A stretch of 64,000 bases of DNA from Geitlerinema sp. BBD 1991-9. GTDB taxonomy: Bacteria; Cyanobacteriota; Cyanobacteriia; Cyanobacteriales; Geitlerinemataceae. Positions 44,789 through 54,962 of the stretch are shown in pieces. Position numbers and translations under genes: made by a program. How positions within the stretch are numbered: position 1 is the stretch's first letter; each line of letters opens with the position of its first letter. The notes beneath the pieces were generated by a model. That model had not been told where the DNA came from and searched no databases. It saw only the letters and a program-made list of their open reading frames with translations. Location of the stretch: contig LWRO01000009.1 of assembly GCA_001657325.1 (NCBI GenBank), positions 1 through 64,000 of the forward strand. Reading direction: 5' to 3'.

Positions 44789-47005
44789 TTAGAAAAACGG
44801 ATTGTCGGGATCGGCTTCGCCTTCTGGCGGGGGTTCTTTCTGGGAAACGTCGAATGGATTACTACCCTCACCACCGTTAGCAGCCTGTTCGACGTCCTCT
44901 TCTTCTCCCGCCATCGCAGGTGACGGCGCTTCGGATTGCGGAGCCGAACGGGCAGTCGGCATAATTGGCGGTTCGAGCGGCGAATCTTCGGCCAATATTG
45001 GCGGTTCGAGCGGCGAATCTTCGGCCAATAAGGCCTCGAGATCCTTCAGTTCTCGATCTAAGTCTAAACTGAGTTCGGCGTCTAAGTCTAAAGCAGAGCT
45101 GTCGTCAGCGCCACTGGGTAGGAGGTCGGCGAGGGCGTTGTTCGTCGGCTGGGTTGAAGAAGCCACGCGGTTATCGGTCGCGTCTACTGGAGCACTGCTA
45201 CCTTGGTAAACGGCCGATCCGATGGCAAACAGGACTTTTTGGAACTCGCTGAGCTTCGATCGAATGTCTTCGAGATCGGGAGATCGCTCTTCAAGCGCTT
45301 CTTGTAGGCGATGGGCTTTTTCGGTAACGTCCAATTTGAGAGAATCGTTGATGAGATCGGCGTTGTGTTTGAGGGTGTCTTCGTAGTTATAAAACAGAGC
45401 GTCGGCTTGGTTGCGAAGTTCGGTCAACGCCCGTGCGAACTCGTCTTGTTCCGCAAAGGCTTCGGCTTCGCGACGCATCTGCTCGATTTCGTCTTGACTC
45501 AACCCTCCCGTGTTGGTGATTTGAATGCTCTGGGCGCGTCCCGTTCCCTTGTCGCGGGCGGACACGTTGAGAATGCCGTTGGCATCGATTTCAAAACTGA
45601 CTTCGATCTGAGGAATTCCACGTGGGGCGGGGGGAATACCCATCAAGATAAACTTGCCCAAACTTTTGTTATCTCGGGCCATTGCCCGTTCTCCTTGAAG
45701 AACGTGGACTTCTACAGAAGTCTGGCCGTCTGTGGCCGTCGAAAACATTTGAGATTTACTGGTCGGAATTGTCGTGTTGCGATCGATAATCTTCGTAAAC
45801 ACCTCGCCGAGGGTTTCGATTCCGAGAGATAAGGGCGTCACGTCGAGGAGCAATACGTCTTGCACCTCACCGCCGAGAACGCCAGCCTGAATGGCCGCCC
45901 CCGTGGCCACCGCTTCGTCGGGGTTGACCGATCGATCGGGCTCGCGCCCGCCGAAGTATTCGCTTATCGCGGCTTGCACGGCGGGAATGCGTGTCGAACC
46001 GCCCACGACAACGATTCGATCGATATCTTCGGGACTCATCTGAGCGTCTTCTAACGCTTGGGAAACGGGTTCGATCGTGCTGTCGACGAGAGATTTGACC
46101 AACTCTTCAAACTTCGTCCGTGTTAAGGTGCTTTCTAAGTGTTTCGGTCCAGTTTCGTCAGCGGTAATAAAGGGCAGGTCGATCGTCGTTTGCTTCACCG
46201 AAGACAGTTCGATCTTGGCTTTTTCTGCAGCCTCCCGCACTCGCTGCATTGCCATTTTGTCACCGGACAGGTCGATGCCTTCGTGTTCCCGAAAATTGTT
46301 GACGAGCCACCGTACCAAAGCGCTATCGAAGTCGTCACCGCCGAGATGGTTGTTTCCCGCTGTCGCCTTCACTTCAAACACGCCGTCTCCGAGTTGCAAG
46401 ATCGACACGTCGAAGGTGCCTCCACCGAGGTCGAAGACTAAGATCGTTCGATCGAGTTCTTGCTTGTCGAGACCGTATGCCAAGGCGGCGGCCGTCGGCT
46501 CGTTGATGATTCGCAGGACTTCTAGCCCTGCGATCGTTCCCGCGTCTTTTGTGGCTTGGCGCTGTCCGTCTGTAAAGTAAGCCGGTACGGTAATCACAGC
46601 TTGATAGACGGGTTCGCCGAGGTAGGTTTCGGCATCTTGCTTGAGTTTTTGCAAGATCATGGCCGAAATTTCCTGGGGCGTGTGTTGGCGGTCGCGCACC
46701 TTAACATCTACCGTACTATCGCGGCCGACAACGCAGGTATAGGGCGTTCGCGATCGCTCTTCTTCCGTTTCTTCCCAGCGACGGCCGATAAACCGCTTGA
46801 TGCTGTAAACCGTGTTTTCGGCATTCGTGACACCCTGACGTTTGGCCAGTTGCCCGACGAGCCGGTCTCCCGATTTCGTAAACCCCACCATACTGGGTGT
46901 CGTGCGTCCGCCTTCCGAGTTGGGAATGACGACGGGTTTGCCGCCTTCAAGGACGGCAATGCAACTATTGGTTGTCCCGAGGTCGATACCGATAACTTTT
47001 CCCAT
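44789..47005 (-). CDS. dnaK: Molecular chaperone DnaK with extended acidic C-terminus
   Basis: Hsp70 with a complete ATPase domain ([47 protein letters not shown]) and substrate-binding domain. At 738 aa it is about 100 residues longer than usual; the extra tail (after about residue 610) is acidic and low-complexity and contains an exact 33-bp duplication (44964-44996 and 44997-45029) encoding [11 protein letters not shown] twice. It resembles the cyanobacterial DnaK with long C-terminal tails. It is flanked by grpE upstream and dnaJ downstream. No CIRCE element is visible upstream. Confidence 0.96.
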   Translation of the reverse strand: MGKVIGIDLGTTNSCIAVLEGGKPVVIPNSEGGRTTPSMVGFTKSGDRLVGQLAKRQGVTNAENTVYSIKRFIGRRWEETEEERSRTPYTCVVGRDSTVDVKVRDRQHTPQEISAMILQKLKQDAETYLGEPVYQAVITVPAYFTDGQRQATKDAGTIAGLEVLRIINEPTAAALAYGLDKQELDRTILVFDLGGGTFDVSILQLGDGVFEVKATAGNNHLGGDDFDSALVRWLVNNFREHEGIDLSGDKMAMQRVREAAEKAKIELSSVKQTTIDLPFITADETGPKHLESTLTRTKFEELVKSLVDSTIEPVSQALEDAQMSPEDIDRIVVVGGSTRIPAVQAAISEYFGGREPDRSVNPDEAVATGAAIQAGVLGGEVQDVLLLDVTPLSLGIETLGEVFTKIIDRNTTIPTSKSQMFSTATDGQTSVEVHVLQGERAMARDNKSLGKFILMGIPPAPRGIPQIEVSFEIDANGILNVSARDKGTGRAQSIQITNTGGLSQDEIEQMRREAEAFAEQDEFARALTELRNQADALFYNYEDTLKHNADLINDSLKLDVTEKAHRLQEALEERSPDLEDIRSKLSEFQKVLFAIGSAVYQGSSAPVDATDNRVASSTQPTNNALADLLPSGADDSSALDLDAELSLDLDRELKDLEALLAEDSPLEPPILAEDSPLEPPIMPTARSAPQSEAPSPAMAGEEEDVEQAANGGEGSNPFDVSQKEPPPEGEADPDNPFF

Positions 47006-47151
47006 AGCCCTTGGTGCGGGGGTGAACGTCAGGAATCGAAAAATTTAAAATGTAGGGGATCGCGGGCGGTCGTCGGCGTCGCAATTCTTTGGCACGATCG
47101 ACCGCTGCGACGGCTTGCTCGTCTCCCGATGTCGTCTCGACGAGAAAAACG

Positions 47152-47916
47152 TCAGTCCTCCGACGAGTCAGATTCCGCTTCTTCTGAGCTTACCACGGGT
47201 TCCGGGGTGGTTGCCACCTTCACCATGGCATGACGCAAGACTCGATCGGCGAGCGTGTAGCCCCCCATGAGTTCTGCAACGACTGTCCCTTCAGGGTGGC
47301 TATCGGTGGGTTCGCGCATGACGGCTTCGTGCAGGTTGGGGTCGAATTCTTCCCCTTCCGGACGCATCCGCGAAACGCCCAAGCGTTTTAAGCAATCCAC
47401 CATTTGCTTGTAGACACTTTGATAGCTTTTGTGGATGTTCGTTTCTCCCTCGTTTTGGGGTTTAATTTGCGTGCGTGCCCGCTCGAAGTTGTCGATGACG
47501 GGTAGCAGCTCTTTAATCGTGGAGCAAACGGTCTGCTCTTCGAGGTCTTTCTTTTCTTTTTGCGTGCGTTTTCGGAAGTTATCGAAATCCGCAGCCAGTC
47601 GTGCGTATTGCGATTGCAGGTCTTCGAGCTGGGCTTGGGTGGTTTCAGCCGTAGCTTTGAGTTTAGCGATGGTAGCGGTTTCCGCCTCGGCTCGTTCTTT
47701 CACTTCCTGTGCGGCGGCTTCGGCTTCCGCCACGATCGGATCGATATCGGTTGCTCCGGAATCGCCCGATTCGCCATCTGGGGAGGACATCCGGTCGGGT
47801 TCGCTCGCTGCCTCCACCGTATCAGAATTTAGATCGGCGGCGGCTTCGGTTCCTTCTGCGACCGCCGGGCGCTCGATCTCTAACTGCTTTTCTTCATCCA
47901 TCTCTGACTTCCCCAT
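47152..47916 (-). CDS. grpE: Nucleotide exchange factor GrpE
   Basis: From ATG 47916 the protein has 254 aa. An acidic, poorly ordered N-terminal third is followed by a long coiled coil ([51 protein letters not shown]) and the GrpE head domain ending in [24 protein letters not shown]. It releases ADP from DnaK. The frame extends upstream to 48141, but that part is not GrpE-like. It is the first gene of the chaperone operon. Confidence 0.95.
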   Translation of the reverse strand: MGKSEMDEEKQLEIERPAVAEGTEAAADLNSDTVEAASEPDRMSSPDGESGDSGATDIDPIVAEAEAAAQEVKERAEAETATIAKLKATAETTQAQLEDLQSQYARLAADFDNFRKRTQKEKKDLEEQTVCSTIKELLPVIDNFERARTQIKPQNEGETNIHKSYQSVYKQMVDCLKRLGVSRMRPEGEEFDPNLHEAVMREPTDSHPEGTVVAELMGGYTLADRVLRHAMVKVATTPEPVVSSEEAESDSSED

Positions 47917-48314
47917 TGCAAAACTCCAATGCAGGCGGCTTGCGTTTCCCTCCGACGAAGTTGCGGACAAACCAAACGGAGCTTCGCCGAACACCCGATC
48001 GACGGAAACTCCGCGCCCGCAGTTCGGTTGCTTCGGACGGAACTGCTTTCCCTGCGTTATTAACCTATTCTGACATCCTCTCACATCCACCGGCCAAAGC
48101 AAGGGTGAAGATGGGGAGATGACTTGCCCTTTCACGACCATCCCCTCACCCCCTCACCTCATCACCTCTACAGGAGAGGATTTGCAGGATTAGCGCTTCC
48201 ACCATCGCCATCTTGGGTGAGTTAAACTAGATTAAGTAGGAGTAGTGGTGTTTGCTCCCGAGCCGATCGACTCGACACGACTACCTTTTCGCAACGCGAT
48301 GCTCGAAATCCACC
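47917..48314. other. Divergent promoter region between grpE and pilB
   Basis: About 400 bases. It contains CTCACC-type repeats at 48135-48175 and must hold both promoters. I looked for a CIRCE inverted repeat (TTAGCACTC-N9-GAGTGCTAA) and saw none. The side-by-side arrangement of grpE and pilB is also found in Synechocystis. Confidence 0.5.
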
Positions 48315-50333
48315 ATGACTGATCTCCCTTCTAACGCCTCCAAATCTCGGCGTGCGCTAGTCGTTCAGACTAACTTTTCGCCGTTTGGTAATAAGTTGAT
48401 TCAAGCCGGTCATCTCAGTCCCGACCAAATGAGTAAGGCGGCTGAAGAAAGCCGTCGCACTGGTCGATCGCTGATCGAAGCGATCGAGAGCGTGACGGGC
48501 AAACAACTTCCCGCTGAGTTCGTTCGCCAATACAAAAAGCAACAACTTTTCGAGCTTACAATTCTCTACGGTGTCGAGTCGTTCGATCCGGAAGTTGCAG
48601 ACATCCCACAAGGCCAAATCAAACGTCTCTTAGAAATCGTCTCCGTCGATAGTTGTCGCCGCTACCGCTTCGTTCCCTTGACTCTCGAGGAGAACCAGTT
48701 GGTCGTCGCTATGGTCGATCCCGACAACCTCGAAGCCCAAGACGAACTGCGGCGTGTCCTTCGATCGCAGGAATACTCCTTCCAGCGACGGGCGATTACC
48801 CTCGACGACTACCAACAAACGATCTCGCGCTACCTCGACGAGCAGGTTAAGAAAGAAGCGGAAAACCAAAAACGGGAGCAAGAACTCAAAAACACGATCT
48901 CACTCGAGGATATCAGCAAGTTCGCCGGTGAGGATGGCGAACTCGAAGAAGCACCACCCGATCAAGAAGAACTCGATACTGAAGGCGATGGCAGTGAAGA
49001 TGAAAGTGTCATCAGCCTCGTCAACAAAATCCTCCGAAAAGCCCTTTCTGACGGAGTTTCAGATATTCACGTCGAACCTCAAGAAGAGTCGCTACGCATT
49101 CGGATGCGGAAAGACGGGGTATTGCACGAGCCGTTCCCGCGCTTCCCGAAGGCGATTGTTCCAGCACTCACCTCTCGTTTCAAAATTATCTCTGATATGG
49201 ACATCGCCGAACGCCGTCAAGCTCAAGATGGACGGATTCGACGGGTGTTCCAAAAGCGTCCGGTGGATTTCCGGGTTAACGCCCTCCCCAGTCGCTACGG
49301 TGAAAAAATCGTCCTGCGGATTCTCGATAACTCTTCGACCCAGTTAGGACTCGATAAGCTGATCACCGATCCGGAAACCTTGCAAAAGGTGCGAGATGTT
49401 GCCAGTCGTCCTTTCGGTTTGATTCTGGTTACCGGGCCGACCGGCTCGGGGAAATCGACGACGCTTTATTCGATCCTGGCAGAACGCAACGATCCGGGTG
49501 TCAATATCAGTACGGCGGAAGATCCCATCGAATACGCCCTCGATGGAATTACTCAGTGTCAGGTGATTCGAGAGAAAAACCTCACCTTTGCCAACATTCT
49601 GCGGGCGTTCTTGCGACAAGACCCGGATATCATTCTGGTGGGTGAGACGCGGGACTACGAAACGGCGAAAACGGCGATCGAAGCGGCTCTAACCGGTCAC
49701 TTGGTCTTGACAACACTCCACACGAACGATGCCGCCGGTGCGATTGCCCGGCTCGACGAAATGGGGGTCGAGCCGTTCATGGTTTCTGGGGCTCTCCTGG
49801 GCGTTCTCGCCCAACGTCTGATGCGTCGCGTCTGTACGGAGTGCCGCATTCCCTATACGCCGACGCGAGAGGAACTGTCTCGCTATGGTTTAGCATCGTC
49901 CGGTGAGGTCGATACGACATTCTACAAGGCGAAGACCATTCCAGCCGCCGAGCGAAAAGCATCCCTAGAAGCGGGCGAGCTGTGTCCGAAATGCAACGGT
50001 GTCGGTTACAAAGGACGGGTTGGGGTCTACGAATTCTTGCAAACGACTGAAGAACTCGCCCTGTTGATCAACGAAGGTGCTCCCACCGAACGGATTAAGG
50101 AAAAAGCGGTCGAACAGGAGATGAAAACCTTGTTGGCCTACAGCCTCAATTTGGTCAAGCAAGGCTATACCACGTTTGAGGAAGTCGATCGCGTGACCTT
50201 CACCGATTCGGGCTTAGAAGCGGAACTCAAGGCAAAACGCAAGAGTTCGCTAACGTGCAGCACTTGTGGGGCGGGATTGAACCCCGATTGGATGGACTGT
50301 CCCTATTGTATGACTCCACGCTTCCAAGACTGA
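48315..50333 (+). CDS. pilB: Type IV pilus extension ATPase PilB
   Basis: A 672-aa hexameric motor ATPase that drives pilus assembly from the cytoplasmic face. After an N-terminal MshEN-like domain come Walker A GPTGSGKSTTLY, the Asp box TAEDPIEY, Walker B QDPDIILVGETRD and the His box ATLTGHLVLTTLHTND-type segment. A tetracysteine motif (CTECRIPY...CPKCNGVGYKGRVGVYEF) follows and the C-terminus has a rubredoxin-like CSTCG...CPYC pair. ATG 48315 is used; 48252 would add an implausible leader. It is followed by pilT and pilC. In cyanobacteria this set supports phototactic motility and DNA uptake. Confidence 0.95.
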   Translation: MTDLPSNASKSRRALVVQTNFSPFGNKLIQAGHLSPDQMSKAAEESRRTGRSLIEAIESVTGKQLPAEFVRQYKKQQLFELTILYGVESFDPEVADIPQGQIKRLLEIVSVDSCRRYRFVPLTLEENQLVVAMVDPDNLEAQDELRRVLRSQEYSFQRRAITLDDYQQTISRYLDEQVKKEAENQKREQELKNTISLEDISKFAGEDGELEEAPPDQEELDTEGDGSEDESVISLVNKILRKALSDGVSDIHVEPQEESLRIRMRKDGVLHEPFPRFPKAIVPALTSRFKIISDMDIAERRQAQDGRIRRVFQKRPVDFRVNALPSRYGEKIVLRILDNSSTQLGLDKLITDPETLQKVRDVASRPFGLILVTGPTGSGKSTTLYSILAERNDPGVNISTAEDPIEYALDGITQCQVIREKNLTFANILRAFLRQDPDIILVGETRDYETAKTAIEAALTGHLVLTTLHTNDAAGAIARLDEMGVEPFMVSGALLGVLAQRLMRRVCTECRIPYTPTREELSRYGLASSGEVDTTFYKAKTIPAAERKASLEAGELCPKCNGVGYKGRVGVYEFLQTTEELALLINEGAPTERIKEKAVEQEMKTLLAYSLNLVKQGYTTFEEVDRVTFTDSGLEAELKAKRKSSLTCSTCGAGLNPDWMDCPYCMTPRFQD

Positions 50334-50474
50334 TCTCATTCCCTTCGTAGACTCGCGTTGTCGTCTGGTCAATTGTTCCCGACGGTAAAATGAGAGCGAT
50401 CGAGGGGACCGAGAGATCTTTTACCGTTGACCCGTAGCTCGTACCCAAAGCCCGAAACAGGAGGAATGATATCG

Positions 50475-51602
50475 ATGGACTACATGATCGAGGACGTAAT
50501 GGAGTCGTTGGTCGAACAGGGTGGCTCTGATATGCACATTCAAGCAGGAGCGCCCATTTTCTTCCGCATTAGCGGGAAGCTCACGCCGCAACCGCAGTTT
50601 GGCGAGTCTCTGGCCCCCGACGAGTGCCAAAGACTCATTTTCAGTATGCTCAACAACAACCAGCGCAAAGATTTGGAGCAGAACTGGGAACTCGACTGCG
50701 CTTATGGGGTGAAGGGGTTGTCTCGTTTTCGGGTCAACGTTTACCGCGAGCGGGGGTGCTGGGCGAGCTGTCTGCGGGCACTGGCCTCGCAAATTCCCAA
50801 CTTTGAGAAACTGGGCGTTCCCGAAATCATGCGCGAAATGGCAATGCGCCCTCGAGGAATGGTCTTGGTGACGGGTCAGACGGGATCGGGTAAAACCACC
50901 ACGATGGCGGCGATCTTGGATTTGATCAATCGCACGCGCTCCGAGCATATCCTGACGGTGGAAGACCCGATCGAGTACGTGTTCCCTAATGTTAAAAGCT
51001 TGTTCCACCAACGGCAGAAGGGGGAAGATACGAAGAGTTTTGCCAACGCGCTCAAGGCAGCCCTACGGGAAGACCCGGATATCATTCTCGTCGGGGAAAT
51101 GCGCGACCTGGAAACGATTTCTCTGGCTATCTCGGCGGCTGAAACCGGTCACTTGGTCTTCGGAACGCTCCACACGAACTCGGCGGCGGCGACGGTCGAT
51201 CGGATGCTCGACGTTTTCCCACCCATTCAGCAACCTCAAATTCGCGCTCAGATGGCGGGATCTCTGGTGGGAGTCTGTTCGCAAAACCTCCTCAAGAAAG
51301 TTGGAGGCGGACGCTGTGCGGCTCAGGAAATTATGGTCAACACGCCAGCCATTGCGAACCTGATTCGGGAGGGTAAAACCAGTCAGATCTACTCTGCCAT
51401 TCAAATGGGGAGCAAGATGGGGATGCAAACGATGGAAATGTGTTTGGCCCGACTGGTCAACGAAGGCAAAGTCAGTTACGAAGACGCGATTGCGAAAACG
51501 TCTAAGATCGATGAATTCAACCGCCTTGTCGATCCGCGCATCCTGGCAGGTGGAAAAGCGCCGACGGGTGCCAAAGCGAAAGCGAAAGCGAAAGCCCGTT
51601 AA
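50475..51602 (+). CDS. pilT: Type IV pilus retraction ATPase PilT
   Basis: A 375-aa motor that depolymerises pili. It shows Walker A VTGQTGSGKTTTMAAIL, the Asp box TVEDPIEYVF, Walker B REDPDIILVGEMRD and the AIRNLIRE-type motif here as AIANLIREGKTSQIYSAIQMG. AGGAGG at 50459-50464 sits 10 bases before ATG 50475, which decides the start over ATG 50466. The C-terminus has a short basic run (KAKAKAKAR). Confidence 0.96.
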   Translation: MDYMIEDVMESLVEQGGSDMHIQAGAPIFFRISGKLTPQPQFGESLAPDECQRLIFSMLNNNQRKDLEQNWELDCAYGVKGLSRFRVNVYRERGCWASCLRALASQIPNFEKLGVPEIMREMAMRPRGMVLVTGQTGSGKTTTMAAILDLINRTRSEHILTVEDPIEYVFPNVKSLFHQRQKGEDTKSFANALKAALREDPDIILVGEMRDLETISLAISAAETGHLVFGTLHTNSAAATVDRMLDVFPPIQQPQIRAQMAGSLVGVCSQNLLKKVGGGRCAAQEIMVNTPAIANLIREGKTSQIYSAIQMGSKMGMQTMEMCLARLVNEGKVSYEDAIAKTSKIDEFNRLVDPRILAGGKAPTGAKAKAKAKAR

Positions 51603-51720
51603 CACACCGAGATTCGAGATGAGGCGACGACTGGATAAGGAGATGAACTAAAATCTCACCCTTCAACGCTTCATCTCCTCACCGACTCATGTCTCATCTT
51701 CCTCTCCCCCCAAACCAACC

Positions 51721-52896
51721 ATGACGAACGCCCTACCCACTCAATCAAAAGGCTTTGATTTCAGCCAAATTGAAGAGAAGATATCGGTCATGCTGTCCAG
51801 TGTGACGGTGAAAGACAAAGCGGTCTTCTCTCGTCAGTTTGCTGCAATGTTCAATGCTGGGGTCGGAATGCTCCGATGCTTAACGGTTTTGACCGAGCAA
51901 TGTGGCAACCCCAAGCTCAAAAAAGCACTGACTGATATTAGCACTGAGGTGGAGCAGGGTGGGAGTCTCGCTGAGGCGATGACCAAACACCCGGGCTGTT
52001 TCGATAAACTTTACGTCAGTATGGTGGCAGCGGGGGAAGTTGGGGGGGTTCTCGATGAAGTCCTCAACCGTCTGGCTCTGCTGTTGGAAAAATCGGCGAA
52101 GCTGCAAAACGAGCTGAAGTCGGCCATGTCTTATCCTCAAACAGTCGGAGGTATCGCCGTCGTCATCTTTTTGGGAATGACGATTTTCTTGCTCCCAGTC
52201 TTTACTGGTATTTTCGACCAGCTCGATGCTGAACTTCCCGCCTTTACGGCGATGATGATGAGCATCAGTTTTTTCCTGCGCGGGCCGACTTTACCGCCAC
52301 CGGGTACCGATCCGACGGCAGAAAGCTGGCTGGAAGAACGCAATTATGCCATCTTGGGCTTCGTCGGCGTACTCATCGCGATTGTTTTTGCCGTAATGCA
52401 GTACTACAAAACTCCGGCTGGACGGTTCCAAATTGACGGACTCCTCCTCAAAGCGCCGATTTTTGGCGATTTGATTGAAAAGTCGGCGGTTGCAAGTTTC
52501 TGCAACGTGTTTGGAACGTTGACTCGCTCGGGCGTACCGATTCTCAATGCGATGGAGATCGTGCGGGATACGGCGGGAAATGAGGTGATTGCGGATGCGA
52601 TCGATTACGCCAAAGATAAGATTCAGGAAGGGGGCAGTATTAGCGAGGCATTCCGAGAACGGGGCGTGATGCCCGCACTGGCGGTGCAAATGATGTCGAT
52701 CGGTGAAGAAACTGGGGAACTCGACAAGATGTTGGTTAAAGTCGGGGAGTTTTACGAGGACGAAGTCGAACAGGCGATTAAAGGTCTAACCTCAATGCTC
52801 GAACCGCTGATGATCGTGGTGATTGGGGCGATGGTGGGATCGATTCTGCTGTCGATGTACCTCCCGATGTTCGCTGTGATGGACAGCATCGGTTAG
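51721..52896 (+). CDS. pilC: Type IV pilus inner-membrane platform protein PilC
   Basis: A 391-aa type II secretion F-family protein with two repeated helical domains (VFSRQFAAMFNAGVGMLRCL and VASFCNVFGTLTRSGVPILNAMEIV) separated by membrane segments (TVGGIAVVIFLGMTIFLLPVFTGIF, YAILGFVGVLIAIVFAVMQYY), ending in LMIVVIGAMVGSILLSMYLPMF. It anchors the PilB/PilT motors. A strong terminator follows. Confidence 0.96.
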   Translation: MTNALPTQSKGFDFSQIEEKISVMLSSVTVKDKAVFSRQFAAMFNAGVGMLRCLTVLTEQCGNPKLKKALTDISTEVEQGGSLAEAMTKHPGCFDKLYVSMVAAGEVGGVLDEVLNRLALLLEKSAKLQNELKSAMSYPQTVGGIAVVIFLGMTIFLLPVFTGIFDQLDAELPAFTAMMMSISFFLRGPTLPPPGTDPTAESWLEERNYAILGFVGVLIAIVFAVMQYYKTPAGRFQIDGLLLKAPIFGDLIEKSAVASFCNVFGTLTRSGVPILNAMEIVRDTAGNEVIADAIDYAKDKIQEGGSISEAFRERGVMPALAVQMMSIGEETGELDKMLVKVGEFYEDEVEQAIKGLTSMLEPLMIVVIGAMVGSILLSMYLPMFAVMDSIG

Positions 52897-52923
52897 CAAC
52901 GATTTCGGTTACAACATCCTCGT

Positions 52924-52951
52924 GGGGCGCTTTTCAGCGCCCCGTTTTTTT
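52924..52951 (+). terminator. Terminator of the pilBTC operon
   Basis: GGGGCGC (52924-52930) pairs with GCGCCCC (52937-52943), followed by GTTTTTTT. Confidence 0.93.
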
Positions 52952-52955
52952 AGCC

Positions 52956-52985
52956 TTGTTTTTTATAACGAACGTTAGATATAAT
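52956..52985 (+). promoter_or_regulatory. Promoter with TetR-type operator before tetR-devBCA
   Basis: A TTGTTT -35 (52956-52961) and a perfect TATAAT -10 (52980-52985) are 18 bases apart. Between them lies the inverted repeat TAACG-AA-CGTTA (52966-52977). A repressor bound there would block the promoter, consistent with autorepression by the TetR protein encoded next. Confidence 0.6.
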
Positions 52986-53014
52986 AAAAAGTAAGCGGGT
53001 AAAGACAAATCAAG

Positions 53015-53596
53015 ATGCCGAAGATCGTCGATCGAGAGGAATATCGCAAAATGTTACTGACCCAAAGCTTCGAGTTATTCGCCCAAAAAGGCTACGAAGC
53101 GATTACCATGCGCGAAATCGCCTCAGCTTTGGGCGTGACGACGGGAACGCTGTATCACTACTTCCCCAATAAAAAAGCGCTGTTCGAGCAACTCGTCGAA
53201 CTGCTGTGCGAATGGGATATCGAACTTTACAGTTCTAGCCTCGACGCTGAAAGTTCGATCGAATCTCGCATTGCCAAAGCATTCGAGTTAGTCGAACAGA
53301 ACGAAGATTTCTATCTCAAAATTCTGTTTGTCATCGTGGACTTTTACCGCCAGCAAAGAAACGAGGGCGTAACAGACAATCGCTTTCTCGAGGCGCTCGC
53401 AGCTCGTTGGCAAGCAGAATGTGCCGAGCTGACTGGAATTCACGACACTCAACTCGTGACCTTCCTCATGTGTTTTCTGAACGGTTTACTGGTCGAACGG
53501 TTGTTTGAAGGCGACAAGGTGTCTTATCGCGAACAGTCCGAGCTGTTTCGATCGATGTTTCTCGATCGTCTCAAAGTCACTCAAGCGAATTTGTGA
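53015..53596 (+). CDS. TetR family transcriptional regulator
   Basis: A 193-aa repressor. The N-terminal helix-turn-helix is clear (LLTQSFELFAQKGYEAITMREIASALGVTTGTLYHYFPNKKALFEQL) and the rest is a helical ligand-binding domain (YLKILFVIVDFYRQQRN). It is the first gene of an operon with a DevBCA-type exporter, so it probably senses an exported or toxic compound and controls this operon. Confidence 0.93.
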   Translation: MPKIVDREEYRKMLLTQSFELFAQKGYEAITMREIASALGVTTGTLYHYFPNKKALFEQLVELLCEWDIELYSSSLDAESSIESRIAKAFELVEQNEDFYLKILFVIVDFYRQQRNEGVTDNRFLEALAARWQAECAELTGIHDTQLVTFLMCFLNGLLVERLFEGDKVSYREQSELFRSMFLDRLKVTQANL

Positions 53597-53607
53597 GGTC
53601 TGTTTCC

Positions 53608-54891
53608 ATGACAGCGCGATTTATCCCCCAAATTCCCCTACAGCGAACTGCCATTTTAGGAGTCTCGATCGCGATCGGTGTGGGGTTTATAGCGGGTCAA
53701 TTCGTCTCGTTGCAGCAAAATCGCCCAGATGTTGCGACGAGTTCGGAGATCGATCGATCTCCACCTCCCGTCAGCGCACTAGGACGACTGGTTCCCAACG
53801 GCGATGTCGTGCGTTTGTCAGCTCCTATTTCTGTAGAAGGCATTCGGATCGATCGATTAAACGTCGAAGAAGGCGATTTGGTCGATGAAGGTCAAGTTAT
53901 CGCAGTTTTAGACAGTGTCGATCGACGAACTGCCGATCTCGAACGGGCCCGTTCGAGGGTCGATAACGCTCGATCGAGACTGGCGCAAGTCGAAGCTGGC
54001 GCGAAAACCGGCGAAATCGACGCTCAAGCAGCGCGGTTTCAGGGGGTGAGAGCAGAACTCGAAGGTCAAATTGCCAGCCAACAGGCCAACTTGGCGAACC
54101 TCGAAGCCAGTCTGCGCGGCGAAATCGCAGAGCAACAAGCCACGATCGAGCGTCTCAAAGCCGAACTTCAGCACGCTCGCACCGAGTGCCAACGCTATAA
54201 CGTCCTGTATACCGACGGGGCGATTTCTGCATCGGGGCGAGATAGTGTGTGTTTGAGCGCCACCACGTCCACGGAGCGACTCGTCGAAGCACAAGCGACC
54301 TTGAATCGCATCGTCACCTCCGGGCGAGAAGGGATTCAGCAAGCGAGAGCCGAACTCGATCGAACGACGACGACGCTACAGCGACAAATCGAAGAAAACC
54401 GCGCCACGCTCGATGCGATTGCTGAAGTGCGGCCAGTGGATGTGCGAACAGCTCAAACCGAAGTTGCATTAGCCGCAGCCGAAGTCCATCGAGCTGAAGC
54501 CGATTTAGAACAATCTTTCGTTCGATCTCCCATCACGGGTCAAGTTTTGAAAATTCACGCCCGCCCAGGAGAAGTGGTCGAAAGCGAGGGAATTATCGAA
54601 ATTGGTCGCACGCAAACGATGGAAGCGATCGCCGAAGTGTATCAAACCGATATCGGACGGATACAACTCGGACAAACAGCGACGCTCACGAGTCCAGTTT
54701 TTGAAGGCGAACTGAAGGGAGAAGCAATCCGTTTGGGAACGCAAGTGAGCCGTCAAGACATTTTCAGCCAGCAACCCGGTTCTGATGTCGATCGACGAGT
54801 TGTTGAAGTACGAATTCGCCTGACTCCCGAGTCTAGCGAGCGCGTCCAAAATCTTACGAACTTACAAGTTCAAGTGACGTTTGAACCGTGA
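53608..54891 (+). CDS. DevB-type membrane fusion protein of an ABC exporter
   Basis: A 427-aa periplasmic adaptor. One N-terminal membrane helix (TAILGVSIAIGVGFIAGQFVS) is followed by a lipoyl half-motif (LVPNGDVVRLSAPISVEGIRIDRLNVEEGDLVDEGQVIAVL), a long hairpin coiled coil (about residues 90-290) and the second lipoyl half (VRSPITGQVLKIHARPGEVVESEGIIEIG). It links the DevC/DevA pump to a TolC-like outer-membrane channel. GAGG 9 bases before ATG 53608 supports this start; a GTG at 53593 overlaps the tetR stop. Confidence 0.92.
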   Translation: MTARFIPQIPLQRTAILGVSIAIGVGFIAGQFVSLQQNRPDVATSSEIDRSPPPVSALGRLVPNGDVVRLSAPISVEGIRIDRLNVEEGDLVDEGQVIAVLDSVDRRTADLERARSRVDNARSRLAQVEAGAKTGEIDAQAARFQGVRAELEGQIASQQANLANLEASLRGEIAEQQATIERLKAELQHARTECQRYNVLYTDGAISASGRDSVCLSATTSTERLVEAQATLNRIVTSGREGIQQARAELDRTTTTLQRQIEENRATLDAIAEVRPVDVRTAQTEVALAAAEVHRAEADLEQSFVRSPITGQVLKIHARPGEVVESEGIIEIGRTQTMEAIAEVYQTDIGRIQLGQTATLTSPVFEGELKGEAIRLGTQVSRQDIFSQQPGSDVDRRVVEVRIRLTPESSERVQNLTNLQVQVTFEP

Positions 54892-54962
54892 TGGTTTGAG
54901 AGCGACTTGGCTCAACAAAAGTGACTTAGACAGCTTTATCTCACTTTTTACTCTTCACCATT

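Noticed and set aside
47917..48141. N-terminal extension of GrpE to 48141
   Set aside because: The extra residues are not GrpE-like and run into an intergenic repeat; ATG 47916 has a GGAG site upstream.
47917..48314. CIRCE heat-shock operator before grpE
   Set aside because: I looked for the TTAGCACTC-N9-GAGTGCTAA pattern and did not find it.
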